From Tissierellales bacterium (lineage in GTDB: Bacteria > Bacillota > Clostridia > Tissierellales > JASKZW01): a stretch of 64,000 nt of DNA. Positions 36,038 to 44,472 of this stretch are shown here, one piece after another (positions within the stretch are counted from its first letter, which is position 1; every line of letters begins with the position of its first letter). The notes under the pieces are model-generated. The model had not been told where the DNA came from. It ran no database searches and saw nothing but the letters and a program-made list of their open reading frames with translations. The position numbers and the translations under genes are program-made. The stretch is taken from positions 8,486-72,485 of the forward strand of contig JASLIL010000018.1 in the NCBI GenBank assembly GCA_030152145.1. The letters run 5' to 3'.

Positions 36038-38023
36038 ATGGAAAAGTTAAATAGAATTCCTTTGGAAGATATAGTTGATGAATTAGAAAAAAGAGATGAA
36101 ATAGAAGGTTTGTATTCACCTTCAGAAGCAGCAATAGAATTTTTTGGAAATCCTAAGAGCCTGGAAAAATTAGTCCAATCTATGGATAGGCTAGTAGATG
36201 GATATCCAGCTAGGAAGGCTACAATCTTAAAACTAATCAAGCTTTTAAGATCAGGATTTACAATTCACTATGCCTCTCCCAAGCTAGCCTATCTAGCTGA
36301 AAGAGAAGCTAAGGACCCCTTAGTATTGGTCTTGGAAAAACTGCTATCCAATCCAGCCTTTAGTCTAAAGAATGGACCAGAAGAAGTGGAGGAATTGTCT
36401 AAGCTAGTAGAGAAGATAGGAGCCAGTCCAAGTCTTATAAATTCTATGGCAAGATTAGTTGAGGAATCTAGAGGGGAAGTTGAGAGGGAAGAAGTGGAAG
36501 AGGGGACCCTAGAAGTTATAGTGGCCTTATTATCAGCCTTTGAAAATGGTCTTCCTAGCTATTCAGAAGATGATTCTGTTTTTAAGGGTAGGATAGATGG
36601 TTTTATAGATCAGTTAGAGACTTTTACAGACCTTCCTTATTCTAGGGAGAAAAACCGATTTTTGATTTTAAATAAAGCTATAGTAGCCTACGGGAATATA
36701 GGAAAATATCATAGTCAAGACAAAAATCTAGATGTTTTAACCCAAATTCTAGATCGATATGAAGAACTTTCTGAACCTTATTTAAACTCTTTGGCCATAA
36801 TTGTTGAGAACTATGGAGGAAAAGATAAGAAGGGCAGAAGCTATGATTTTGAGGAGATTAAAAAAAGAGCGGAAGAGAGATACTATCCTAAAAAATACGA
36901 CTTTGACAGTGGAAGTTTTATTATAAGGGCTGGAGACAGAGTTGCAGAGGAGAAAATTTTAAGATTGTATTGGGCAGCCAAGGAGGTTGAAGCACAATTT
37001 TTTAGAAGCATCTCCAGGGATAGGCCTATAGAGGAAGGAAATCCTGATGATAGACTGACAGTTATAATCTACAATAATCCTAGGGAATATAGCATGAATA
37101 ACCATTTAAATGATCTGCCAACCAATAATGGTGGTATGTATATAGAGGGTATTGGAACCTTCTATACCTTTGAAAGAACTAAGGATGATAGCAGGTATAC
37201 CCTAGAGGAGCTTTTCAGGCATGAATTTGTCCATTATCTTCAGGGCAGATATGTAGTTCCAGGTATGTGGGGAGAAATGGAGATCTATGAGGATGAAAGA
37301 ATGACCTGGTATGAAGAGGGAGGGGCAGAGTATTTTGCAGGCTCTACCAGATGCCAGGGAGTAAGGGATAGGAAATCACTGGTAAAGGCCCTAAAGGACA
37401 GTAGGCCAGGAGATAGATATGACTTTCCTATGGCTCTTTCCTCAAGCTATAGCAGTGGCTTTGACTTTTACAACTACAGCTATATGTGTATGAATTATTT
37501 AAATAGATTAAGACCAGAAGTATATAAAAAGATAAGTGATTTTATAATGGCCAATGATGTGGAAGCTCTGGATGCCTATGTTTCTATACTAAAGGAAAAC
37601 CAAGAGATGAATAGGGAGTATATGGAGCATATGGAGAAGATAATCAGCAGCTATGATAGGCTTACAGTCCCTCTTGTTAGTGATGACTACCTGGATTTCC
37701 ATAGCCCTAGAAAAGAAGAGGAGATTATAGGGGATCTTCAGTCTCTTATAGAATTGGATGGAATAGAATGTCATATAGATAGGTCAGAGTATTTTGACTT
37801 TATTAGACTAGAGGGAAGATATAGGTCAAAGTCAACTTCAAAGGGTGAGCTTTTAGATAGGCAGGAAATGACTGAAATTCTGGATAGAGTATTGAAGGAT
37901 CTTAGTAATTTAAGTTGGTCTGGCTATAGTACCTATACAGCCTATTGTAAAACTCATAGGGTGAATAATAATAAGTTGTATGAATATAATTTAGTTTTCC
38001 GTGGAATAAAAGAAAGTAAATAA
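36038..38023 (+). CDS. M9-type collagenase-like protease without signal peptide
   Basis: 661 aa from ATG at 36038 (GGGGAAGG 7 nt before it; the in-frame ATG at 36014 has no ribosome site and an in-frame stop lies just upstream of it). The zinc site is intact: HEFVHYLQ (395, 396 and 399 in this numbering) with WYEEGGAEYF 28 residues after supplying the Glu ligand. The collagenase activator and peptidase regions are strikingly similar to the next gene (FIIRAGD.V, LRLYWAAKEVEAQFFRSI, LEELFRHEF, VPGMWG). Unlike all of these secreted enzymes, it starts MEKLNRIPLEDIVDEL with no hydrophobic leader and lacks PKD and C-terminal domains. It may be cytoplasmic or released by an unusual route. Monocistronic. 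Confidence 0.88.
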   Translation: MEKLNRIPLEDIVDELEKRDEIEGLYSPSEAAIEFFGNPKSLEKLVQSMDRLVDGYPARKATILKLIKLLRSGFTIHYASPKLAYLAEREAKDPLVLVLEKLLSNPAFSLKNGPEEVEELSKLVEKIGASPSLINSMARLVEESRGEVEREEVEEGTLEVIVALLSAFENGLPSYSEDDSVFKGRIDGFIDQLETFTDLPYSREKNRFLILNKAIVAYGNIGKYHSQDKNLDVLTQILDRYEELSEPYLNSLAIIVENYGGKDKKGRSYDFEEIKKRAEERYYPKKYDFDSGSFIIRAGDRVAEEKILRLYWAAKEVEAQFFRSISRDRPIEEGNPDDRLTVIIYNNPREYSMNNHLNDLPTNNGGMYIEGIGTFYTFERTKDDSRYTLEELFRHEFVHYLQGRYVVPGMWGEMEIYEDERMTWYEEGGAEYFAGSTRCQGVRDRKSLVKALKDSRPGDRYDFPMALSSSYSSGFDFYNYSYMCMNYLNRLRPEVYKKISDFIMANDVEALDAYVSILKENQEMNREYMEHMEKIISSYDRLTVPLVSDDYLDFHSPRKEEEIIGDLQSLIELDGIECHIDRSEYFDFIRLEGRYRSKSTSKGELLDRQEMTEILDRVLKDLSNLSWSGYSTYTAYCKTHRVNNNKLYEYNLVFRGIKESK

Positions 38024-38036
38024 AAAATATTTTTAT

Positions 38037-38080
38037 CAGCTAGGAGGCTTGAAAACTATAGTATCCTAGCTGTATTTTTA
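38037..38080 (+). terminator. Terminator after the leaderless collagenase-like gene
   Basis: CAGCTAGGA and TCCTAGCTG form a 9-bp stem with an 18-nt loop, followed by TATTTTTAT. Confidence 0.78.
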
Positions 38081-38113
38081 TAATTTTTAACATATGTTTT
38101 TATACATTCGGTA

Positions 38114-38142
38114 TTGACAGAAAATTCTGGCTAATATACAAT
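38114..38142 (+). promoter_or_regulatory. Promoter of the secreted collagenase gene
   Basis: TTGACA (38114-38119) and TACAAT (38137-38142) with a 17-bp spacer; transcription should start near 38149, about 80 nt before the gene. It shows the two paralogues are separately transcribed. Confidence 0.8.
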
Positions 38143-38230
38143 TACCAGTAATAGTAAAATTATGGAAGGGAGTGGTAATGTATTTAAGTTGAAGTTTAAT
38201 TAATAGTGGGACTCACAAAGGAGGAATATT

Positions 38231-41200
38231 ATGTCAAAGAAGTTTACAAGATTTTTAAGTTTGTTTTTAGCAGTGGTAATAATCTTTGGTTCTGCTGGCT
38301 TTGATCTAACTTTTGCTGATAGTCAGAGAACGTATTCTATGGATGAGTTAAGTAGGTTAAGCAATCGAGATTTAATAGACACCCTTTCAAAAGTAGATTT
38401 TCAGGATATAAGTGGCTTATTTACATATTCTGATGCAGCATACAGAATATACAGCGATGAACATAAGATGGATGCTCTAAGAGATGCACTGGTAGTAAAG
38501 GGCAGAGAGTACACCAGTGAAGATGATAGAGGTATACCAACTATTGTAGAATTTCTTCGCTCTGGTTACTATTTAGGTTTTTATAATTCTAACTTATCTC
38601 ACTTAACTAAGAGAGAATATAAGGACAAATGTATACCAGCAATCCTTTCAATTCAAAGTAACCCCAATTTTAGCTTAGGTACAAAGACACAAGATGAAGT
38701 AGTAAACTCAGCGGCTATGATCGTTAATAACTGTTCTTCAAATGTAGAAGTTGTTAATAATTTTGAGAAGATTTTAGTTGACTTTAATGAGAATATAGAT
38801 AAATATTCTAAGGAAAAATCCAAGGGAGATGCTATGTTCAATATAGTTAGAGGGGTTGAATATGACCTTAATAACTATAGCAAGTATGAGATGAACAACA
38901 ATCCAGAGGACTCACCTTGGTTTGGAAAAATAGATGGCTTTATAGAGGAAGTGGCTAAAATAGCTACAATTCCTTATATAACAGAAAATGGAACAGACTG
39001 GATGATAAACAATGGACTTTATACTATAGCTAGTCTGGGAAAATATCATAGTGATCAAACTATTGGCCAAAAAGCCTTAACTGAGGCTTTAAATACCTAT
39101 GAAAGGTTATCAGAGCAACACTTAAGAGCAGCATCTGGTCTTGATGATAACTATGGTGGATTAGATTCTAATGGTAGACCAGTAGATTTCAAGAAGTTAA
39201 AAGAAGAAGCAGAAGACCTTTATTATGGAAAAACCTATACCTTTGATGATGGTACTTTTATAATTAGGGCTGGAGACAAGGTAAGAGAAGATAAGATTCT
39301 AAGACTTTATTGGGCAGCTAAGGAGGTTGAGGCACAATTCTTTAGATCCATAGGGGATGACCAGCCTCTAGAGGAAGGAAATCCAGATGATATCTTAACT
39401 ATGATTATATACAACAGTCCAGATGAGTATAGAATGAACAGCATCTTAAATGGACTTGATACTGAAAATGGTGGTATGTATATAGAGCCAGATGGAACTT
39501 TCTACACTTATGAAAGAACTAGACAGGATAGTATCTATACACTAGAGGAACTTTTCCGTCATGAATTTACACACTATCTACAAGCTAGATATGTAGCACC
39601 AGGTATGTGGGGATATTCAGATTTTTACCAAAATGAAAGATTAACTTGGTATGAAGAAGGTGGAGCAGAGTATTTTGCAGGTTCTACTAGAACAGAAGGC
39701 GTAAAACCAAGAAAAGCTATGGTTGGAAACTTTGTGAATGTTAGTCCTAATAATAGGTATAGTTTAAGACAGGTTCTTGAATCAACTTATGGTAGTGGAT
39801 TCTCATTCTACAATTACGCTTATGTATTCCAAACCTATGCTAACCAAGTGAATCCAGGAGTTTATCATAAACTAACAAATTATATAAGAAACAATGATAT
39901 AAGAGGTTTTGATAACTATGTAAATAGTCTAAAGAATGACCCTAATATAGACAGGGAATATAGAAATACTATGGAGACTTTGGCTAGTAACTATAAAGAT
40001 ACAGGAACTCCTTTAGTAGATGATGTTTATCTTGATCAACATATTGAAAAAGATCCAAATGAAATACTAAGGGAAATAGAAGCTACAACTGGCTTGAAGG
40101 ATCTTAAGATGGATATAGAGAAATCCCAATACTTTGATACTATGAAGATAGAAGGAAGTTACAATGGAGGAACTTGGTATCAAGGTGAGTTAAATGATAG
40201 TTTGAAAATGAGTGCTATAGTTGATAAGATGCTGCTAGATCTTAGTGATTTAGAGTGGTCAGGCTATGATACCTTTACAGCTTATTTTAAAAACTACAGA
40301 ACAGACAGCAACAATAATTTTGTATACGATGTAGTCTTCCATGGTATTAAGTCTGGAGATGAGTTTGTTTTAAATCCAGAAGATATAGGTAAGGCTAAGG
40401 CAGAAATAGATATAATGGGTAACTTTGTTACTATGGAATATACAAGATTTATGGCCTATAAATCTACTACGGAAAATGGGGACATAGTAGATTACAAGTG
40501 GACTATTGATGGAAAAGAGTATAAGGATGAGTATGTAGATATAATGTTTGAAAAACCAGGAGAATATAAGGTTTCCCTAGAGGTAACTGATGAATTGGGA
40601 ATTAAGGATAGGGTAGAACAAACTATAAAAATAGAAAAAAGATTTGAACCAGGTCAACCAGATCAGCCAGAAGTTCCAGAAGGCATGGTTTTCATGGTAG
40701 ATGATAATACAGAGAAGAATGACGGCTATATAATAGCTAGAGGTCATACTCTAGGAAATAAAGAAGGTATTGTAAGCTATACCGTAGAAGATAAGTCAGG
40801 TAACGAAATATATAAGGTTGATCAGGTAAATACTGATGATGAGGGTAGATTTGAACTTAAGTTTAAACTTCCTAGAGACCTTGAGGAGGGAATCTATTAT
40901 CTAAGAGCCAATGTTAATGGAGAAGAAGTAGAAGCTAAGATTAATCTAGGAAAACCTAGTTCAGTAGACCCAGTAGACCCTGTGGATCCTGTAGATCCAG
41001 AGGAGCCTACTAATCCAGAAAAGCCTTATGAGCTTTATGAAAGCAGGGAAAACACTTCCAAGGAAAAGGCAGACTATATACCAATAGGTAAGAATAAGCT
41101 GGCAGAAGTTGGATTAAATATTAATAGTGGGACACCATCATATTTTTACTTCCAAGTAGATAGGGATGGAGAGTATGAAATCTCTTTAAACCATTTATCA

Positions 41201-41377
41201 GGTAATAATGCAACTTTTACAGTGCACAAAGAAAATGATATAAATAACTACTATCAATATCCAACAGTTATAGATGGAACTAGCCTTAAATCAAAGGCTA
41301 ACTACCAAAAAGGCAGATACTATATTAAGGTATATGCATCTTCACCATATGTTTACTATAATTTAGAAGTTAAATAA
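38231..41377 (+). CDS. Secreted M9-family collagenase with PKD and C-terminal binding domains
   Basis: 1048 aa. Signal peptide MSKKFTRFLSLFLAVVII..., cleavage expected near residue 30. The collagenase module carries the zinc site HEFTHYLQ (His444, Glu445, His448) and Glu476 in WYEEGGAEYF, the spacing of clostridial collagenases. About residues 720-800 form a PKD-like domain (YKWTIDGKEYKDEYVDIMFEKPGEYKVSLEVTD is spread across it), then an Ig-like unit, a VDPVDPVDP-rich linker near 915-935 and a C-terminal prepeptidase-type (PPC) domain, which in other collagenases binds collagen. Function: extracellular digestion of collagen or gelatin. The activity is inferred from family; the substrate could be another structural protein. 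Confidence 0.93.
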   Translation: MSKKFTRFLSLFLAVVIIFGSAGFDLTFADSQRTYSMDELSRLSNRDLIDTLSKVDFQDISGLFTYSDAAYRIYSDEHKMDALRDALVVKGREYTSEDDRGIPTIVEFLRSGYYLGFYNSNLSHLTKREYKDKCIPAILSIQSNPNFSLGTKTQDEVVNSAAMIVNNCSSNVEVVNNFEKILVDFNENIDKYSKEKSKGDAMFNIVRGVEYDLNNYSKYEMNNNPEDSPWFGKIDGFIEEVAKIATIPYITENGTDWMINNGLYTIASLGKYHSDQTIGQKALTEALNTYERLSEQHLRAASGLDDNYGGLDSNGRPVDFKKLKEEAEDLYYGKTYTFDDGTFIIRAGDKVREDKILRLYWAAKEVEAQFFRSIGDDQPLEEGNPDDILTMIIYNSPDEYRMNSILNGLDTENGGMYIEPDGTFYTYERTRQDSIYTLEELFRHEFTHYLQARYVAPGMWGYSDFYQNERLTWYEEGGAEYFAGSTRTEGVKPRKAMVGNFVNVSPNNRYSLRQVLESTYGSGFSFYNYAYVFQTYANQVNPGVYHKLTNYIRNNDIRGFDNYVNSLKNDPNIDREYRNTMETLASNYKDTGTPLVDDVYLDQHIEKDPNEILREIEATTGLKDLKMDIEKSQYFDTMKIEGSYNGGTWYQGELNDSLKMSAIVDKMLLDLSDLEWSGYDTFTAYFKNYRTDSNNNFVYDVVFHGIKSGDEFVLNPEDIGKAKAEIDIMGNFVTMEYTRFMAYKSTTENGDIVDYKWTIDGKEYKDEYVDIMFEKPGEYKVSLEVTDELGIKDRVEQTIKIEKRFEPGQPDQPEVPEGMVFMVDDNTEKNDGYIIARGHTLGNKEGIVSYTVEDKSGNEIYKVDQVNTDDEGRFELKFKLPRDLEEGIYYLRANVNGEEVEAKINLGKPSSVDPVDPVDPVDPEEPTNPEKPYELYESRENTSKEKADYIPIGKNKLAEVGLNINSGTPSYFYFQVDRDGEYEISLNHLSGNNATFTVHKENDINNYYQYPTVIDGTSLKSKANYQKGRYYIKVYASSPYVYYNLEVK

Positions 41378-41391
41378 GAAGGAGGCTCTTT

Positions 41392-41416
41392 AGCAAGGAC
41401 TAAGGAGCCTCTTTTA
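41392..41416 (+). terminator. Terminator after the collagenase gene
   Basis: GAGGCTCTTTAG and CTAAGGAGCCTC form a 12-bp stem (one G-T pair) with loop CAAGGA and a short T-run. Confidence 0.88.
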
Positions 41417-41513
41417 TATTGGAGAGGATTGGAAAAACTTAATTGTGCCTATGGCTACTTTCATTGTAATTTATATGTCAATAGTATATAATAGACTCAA
41501 TGGTATAAAAAGA

Positions 41514-41542
41514 TTGACTCACAAAAATCAAAGTGTTATAAT
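41514..41542 (+). promoter_or_regulatory. Promoter of rex
   Basis: TTGACT (41514-41519) and TATAAT (41537-41542), 17-bp spacer. I saw no Rex-type palindrome overlapping it. Confidence 0.8.
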
Positions 41543-41589
41543 TAAATGCAAAAAACAAGTTAGATTGAGATGAAAGGAATGAAAAGAGA

Positions 41590-42258
41590 ATGATACAATG
41601 CGATAAAGTATCGGAGACGGTTATTAGAAGATTGCCTAAATACTATAGATACCTTGGAGATTTGCTTAAAAAGGGAGTAAACAGAATTTCATCTAAAGAG
41701 CTAAGTAAATTAACAGGCTTTACAGCATCTCAAATAAGACAGGATTTAAATAATTTTGGGGGATTTGGACAACAAGGCTACGGATATAATGTTGAACAAT
41801 TGCACGAGAACCTAGGAAAGATCCTAGGATTAGATAGACACTATAAAACAGTTATAGCGGGAGCTGGTAACCTAGGTCAAGCTATAGCAAATTACAGCGG
41901 ATTTAGGGAAGCTGGATTTGATGTAGTGTCCTTATTTGATAAAAATCCAAAACTTATTGGTTTAAAGATTAGAGATGTGGAAATTAGAGACATAGACACT
42001 CTTGAGGACTATATTAAGGAAAATAATGTAGAAATCGGAATAATAACTACTCCAAAGGAAAGTGCTCAAGGCATAGCAGAAGTATATGATCGTTCTGGGA
42101 TAAAGGGAATCTGGAACTTTGCTCCAGCAGACTTGAAGGTTTCACAAGGCTTGGTAGTAGAAAATGTTCACTTAAATGAATCTTTATTTACCCTATCATA
42201 TTTCTTGCACAATAGAGAAGTGTGTCAGGAGCTTCATGATAAGGATCTGGAAGATTAG
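41590..42258 (+). CDS. rex: Redox-sensing transcriptional repressor Rex
   Basis: 222 aa DNA-binding repressor that senses the NADH/NAD+ ratio and controls fermentation genes. An N-terminal winged helix (VIRRLPKYYRYLGDLL, RISSKELSKLTGFTASQIRQDL, GGFGQQGYGYNV) is followed by the NAD-binding Rossmann domain with AGAGNLGQAIANY and the dimer-swapping C-terminal helix. Own promoter and terminator. PFOR at 18 kb, with a Rex-like dyad, is a candidate target. Confidence 0.97.
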   Translation: MIQCDKVSETVIRRLPKYYRYLGDLLKKGVNRISSKELSKLTGFTASQIRQDLNNFGGFGQQGYGYNVEQLHENLGKILGLDRHYKTVIAGAGNLGQAIANYSGFREAGFDVVSLFDKNPKLIGLKIRDVEIRDIDTLEDYIKENNVEIGIITTPKESAQGIAEVYDRSGIKGIWNFAPADLKVSQGLVVENVHLNESLFTLSYFLHNREVCQELHDKDLED

Positions 42259-42269
42259 TAGTAAATTTT

Positions 42270-42306
42270 ATCTCAGTTCAACTTTAGTTGGGCTGAGATA
42301 TTTTTA
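42270..42306 (+). terminator. Terminator after rex
   Basis: ATCTCAGTTCAACT pairs with AGTTGGGCTGAGAT (G-T pairs included) around a TT loop, followed by ATTTTTA. Confidence 0.88.
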
Positions 42307-42331
42307 TTGTATCCTAAATGTACTTGCCATC

Positions 42332-42360
42332 TTGAAGTTAAATCTTAATAGTGATAAAAT
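42332..42360 (+). promoter_or_regulatory. Promoter of glutamate dehydrogenase
   Basis: TTGAAG (42332-42337) and extended -10 TGATAAAAT (TAAAAT at 42355-42360), 17-bp spacer; predicted start near 42367. Confidence 0.68.
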
Positions 42361-42365
42361 AAATA

Positions 42366-42395
42366 CATGGTGATTACTAGTCATCATGTTTTTTT
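42366..42395 (+). promoter_or_regulatory. Leader hairpin plus T7 at the start of the gdh transcript
   Basis: Bases 42366-42388 fold into a 9-bp stem (CATGGTGAT / GTCATCATG with G-T pairs) closed by a 5-nt loop, followed by seven T. It looks like an intrinsic terminator but begins at the predicted transcription start, so a 5'-end stabiliser or an attenuator are both possible. Confidence 0.5.
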
Positions 42396-42447
42396 AAAGC
42401 TAAAGGAAACCTTTTCAGTATATACAAATTTAAGGAGGTCGTTTTCA

Positions 42448-43713
42448 ATGTCAAAAGATAATTTAAATCCATTGGTAAATGCGCAGAAACAAGTTAAAGC
42501 TGCATGTGACGCTTTAAACTTAGATCCAGCTGTATACGAGCTGTTAAAAGAACCACAAAGGACTATAGAAGTTTCAATTCCTGTTAAAATGGATGATGGA
42601 ACTACAAAGGTGTTTAAGGGCTATAGAGCAGTACATAACAATGCTATAGGACCTGGTAAAGGTGGAGTAAGATTACACCCTGGCGTAAATATGGACGAAG
42701 TTAAAGCACTTTCAGTGTGGATGACTTTCAAGTGTGGAGTAATGGGAGTACCTTACGGTGGAGGTAAAGGTGGAATCATAGTTAACCCTATGGAACTATC
42801 ACAGGCTGAATTAGAAAGATTAGCTAGAGGATATGTTCAAGGAATTCACAAATATATTGGAGAAAAAGTTGATATACCAGCTCCAGACGTAGGAAGCAAT
42901 GGACAAATAATGGCTTGGATGGTAGACGAGTATTCAAAACTTAATGGTCAAGATGCTCTAGGCGTTATTACTGGTAAACCAGTTGCTTGGGGTGGATCAG
43001 AAGGAAGAAACGAAGCTACAGGATTCGGAGTTTCAGTTATAACTAGAGAAGCAGCAAGAGAATTAGGAATGGATATTACTAAGTCAAAAGTTGCTATTCA
43101 AGGTTTCGGTAACGTTGGTAGTTATACTGTTAAAAACGTTCAAAGACAAGGTGCTACAATTGTAGCTATAGGAGAGTGGGCTCCAGAAGTTGGAACTTAC
43201 GCTATCTACAATGAAAATGGATTAGATTTTGATGATATGAAAGCTTACATGGATGAAAACAAAAACCTAGTTAACTATCCAAAAGCAGAAATGATATCAC
43301 TAGATGACTTCTGGAAATTAGATGTTGATATTCTAATCCCAGCAGCTCTAGAAAACGCTGTTACTGGTGATGTAGCTAGGGTTGTTAATGCTAAATTAGT
43401 TTGTGAAGCAGCAAACGGACCATTAACTGCAGAAGCAGACCAAGTATTTAAAGATAGAGGAATTACTGTAACTCCAGATATTTTAACAAATGCTGGTGGA
43501 GTAACTGTATCATACTTTGAGTGGGTGCAGAACCTATACGGATACTACTGGTCAGAAGCAGAAGTAGAAGAAAAACAAGAAACTGAAATGGTTAAAGCAT
43601 TTAACGATATCTGGAAGTTCAAAGACGAGCACAATGTAACTGTTAGAGAAGCAGCATATATGATCTCAGTTAAAAAAGTTGCTGATGTTATGAAATTTAG
43701 AGGTTGGTATTAA
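42448..43713 (+). CDS. gdh: Catabolic glutamate dehydrogenase
   Basis: 421 aa, oxidises glutamate to 2-oxoglutarate and ammonium, the entry to glutamate fermentation. The start is ATG at 42448 behind AAGGAGG; an in-frame ATG at 42367 would add 27 residues unlike the family. Substrate-site motifs: KGGVRLHPGVNMDEV and GVPYGGGKGGI with the catalytic Lys, and GSNGQIMAWMVDEY; the dinucleotide fold begins KVAIQGFGNVGSYT. NAD specificity is likely for this family but not proven. Codon choice resembles PFOR, suggesting high expression. Confidence 0.96.
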   Translation: MSKDNLNPLVNAQKQVKAACDALNLDPAVYELLKEPQRTIEVSIPVKMDDGTTKVFKGYRAVHNNAIGPGKGGVRLHPGVNMDEVKALSVWMTFKCGVMGVPYGGGKGGIIVNPMELSQAELERLARGYVQGIHKYIGEKVDIPAPDVGSNGQIMAWMVDEYSKLNGQDALGVITGKPVAWGGSEGRNEATGFGVSVITREAARELGMDITKSKVAIQGFGNVGSYTVKNVQRQGATIVAIGEWAPEVGTYAIYNENGLDFDDMKAYMDENKNLVNYPKAEMISLDDFWKLDVDILIPAALENAVTGDVARVVNAKLVCEAANGPLTAEADQVFKDRGITVTPDILTNAGGVTVSYFEWVQNLYGYYWSEAEVEEKQETEMVKAFNDIWKFKDEHNVTVREAAYMISVKKVADVMKFRGWY

Positions 43714-43733
43714 TTACTAGCTTTAAGACCATA

Positions 43734-43758
43734 AGCAGGCCCTAGGCCTGCTTTTTTT
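43734..43758 (+). terminator. Terminator after gdh
   Basis: AGCAGGCC and GGCCTGCT flank a CTA-type loop and run into seven T. Confidence 0.92.
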
Positions 43759-43810
43759 ATAGAAAAAATTTATGATATAATGGGTTTAAAAAAATATAAG
43801 GGAGGAAACT

Positions 43811-44356
43811 ATGAAATTATTTATTATATCAGACATCCATGGATCAAGGCATTTTACAAGACTGGCACTTGAGAAGTTTAGGGAAGAAGAGGCAGACTAT
43901 ATAGTTATTCTAGGAGATATTCTCTACCATGGGGCAAGGAATCCTCTGCCTTATGGACATGACCCTAAGGGAGTCATAGAACTTTTAAATGCCTACAGTG
44001 AGAAAATCATAGGAGTTAGGGGAAACTGTGATTCAGAGGTAGACCAAATGGTATTAAACTTCCCCTTAATGGCAGACTACAACAATCTAATACTTGGCTC
44101 TAGACGAATATTTATAAGTCATGGCCACCTATATAGAAAGGAAAATCTTCCCGGCCTAGAGGCTGGATCAGTCTTCCTATATGGCCATACTCATATTTTA
44201 AGGGCAGATGAAGAAGCAGGAGTTTACTACTTAAATCCAGGCAGCATAAGTCTTCCAAAAGCCGACAATCCACCAAGCTATGGACTATTAGATGAGGGTT
44301 CTTTTATGGTAAAGGATTTTGAAAATAGGATTTTAAAAGCTATTGACTTTGACTAG
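43811..44356 (+). CDS. yfcE: YfcE/MJ0936-type phosphodiesterase
   Basis: 181 aa calcineurin-like metallophosphoesterase. All five metal-binding blocks are seen: SDIHGS, LGDILYHG, GVRGNCDSE, ISHGH and YGHTH, plus the closing NPGSIS typical of YfcE. It probably hydrolyses phosphodiesters; the physiological substrate is unknown in this family. RBS GGGAGG precedes ATG. Confidence 0.94.
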   Translation: MKLFIISDIHGSRHFTRLALEKFREEEADYIVILGDILYHGARNPLPYGHDPKGVIELLNAYSEKIIGVRGNCDSEVDQMVLNFPLMADYNNLILGSRRIFISHGHLYRKENLPGLEAGSVFLYGHTHILRADEEAGVYYLNPGSISLPKADNPPSYGLLDEGSFMVKDFENRILKAIDFD

Positions 44357-44405
44357 ACTTGGTAAAAAATAAACTTTTATTGCAAAGTTATAGCTCTTAT
44401 ACTAG

Positions 44406-44447
44406 TATTTAAGTGAAGATACTCATATGGATATCTTCACTTAAATA
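44406..44447 (+). repeat. Perfect 16-bp inverted repeat upstream of the C59 hydrolase
   Basis: TATTTAAGTGAAGATA (44406-44421) and TATCTTCACTTAAATA (44432-44447) are exact reverse complements with a 10-nt spacer. No T-run follows on either strand, so a terminator is unlikely. A TATACT box at 44398-44403 places it around the possible transcription start, an operator-like position. Confidence 0.7.
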
Positions 44448-44472
44448 GTTGGATTAATAAAGGGGGAAGAAG

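Noticed and set aside
36014..38023. Frameshift or fusion between the two collagenase genes
   Set aside because: Each has its own start, complete zinc site, stop and a terminator/promoter between them, so they are separate intact genes.
40960..41010. Short tandem VDP repeat in the collagenase as a mobile or variable repeat
   Set aside because: It is a brief Pro/Asp-rich linker between domains, common in secreted enzymes; too short to call a repeat array.
41460..41590. Rex autoregulatory site or Rex boxes before gdh and adh
   Set aside because: I looked for TTGTTAA/TTAACAA-type dyads in these leaders and found none; only the PFOR dyad resembles one.
42367..42447. Upstream in-frame ATG as the gdh start
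   Set aside because: The 27 extra residues do not look like the family, and AAGGAGG sits at the right distance from ATG 42448. Kept only as part of a finding because it coincides with the predicted transcript start.
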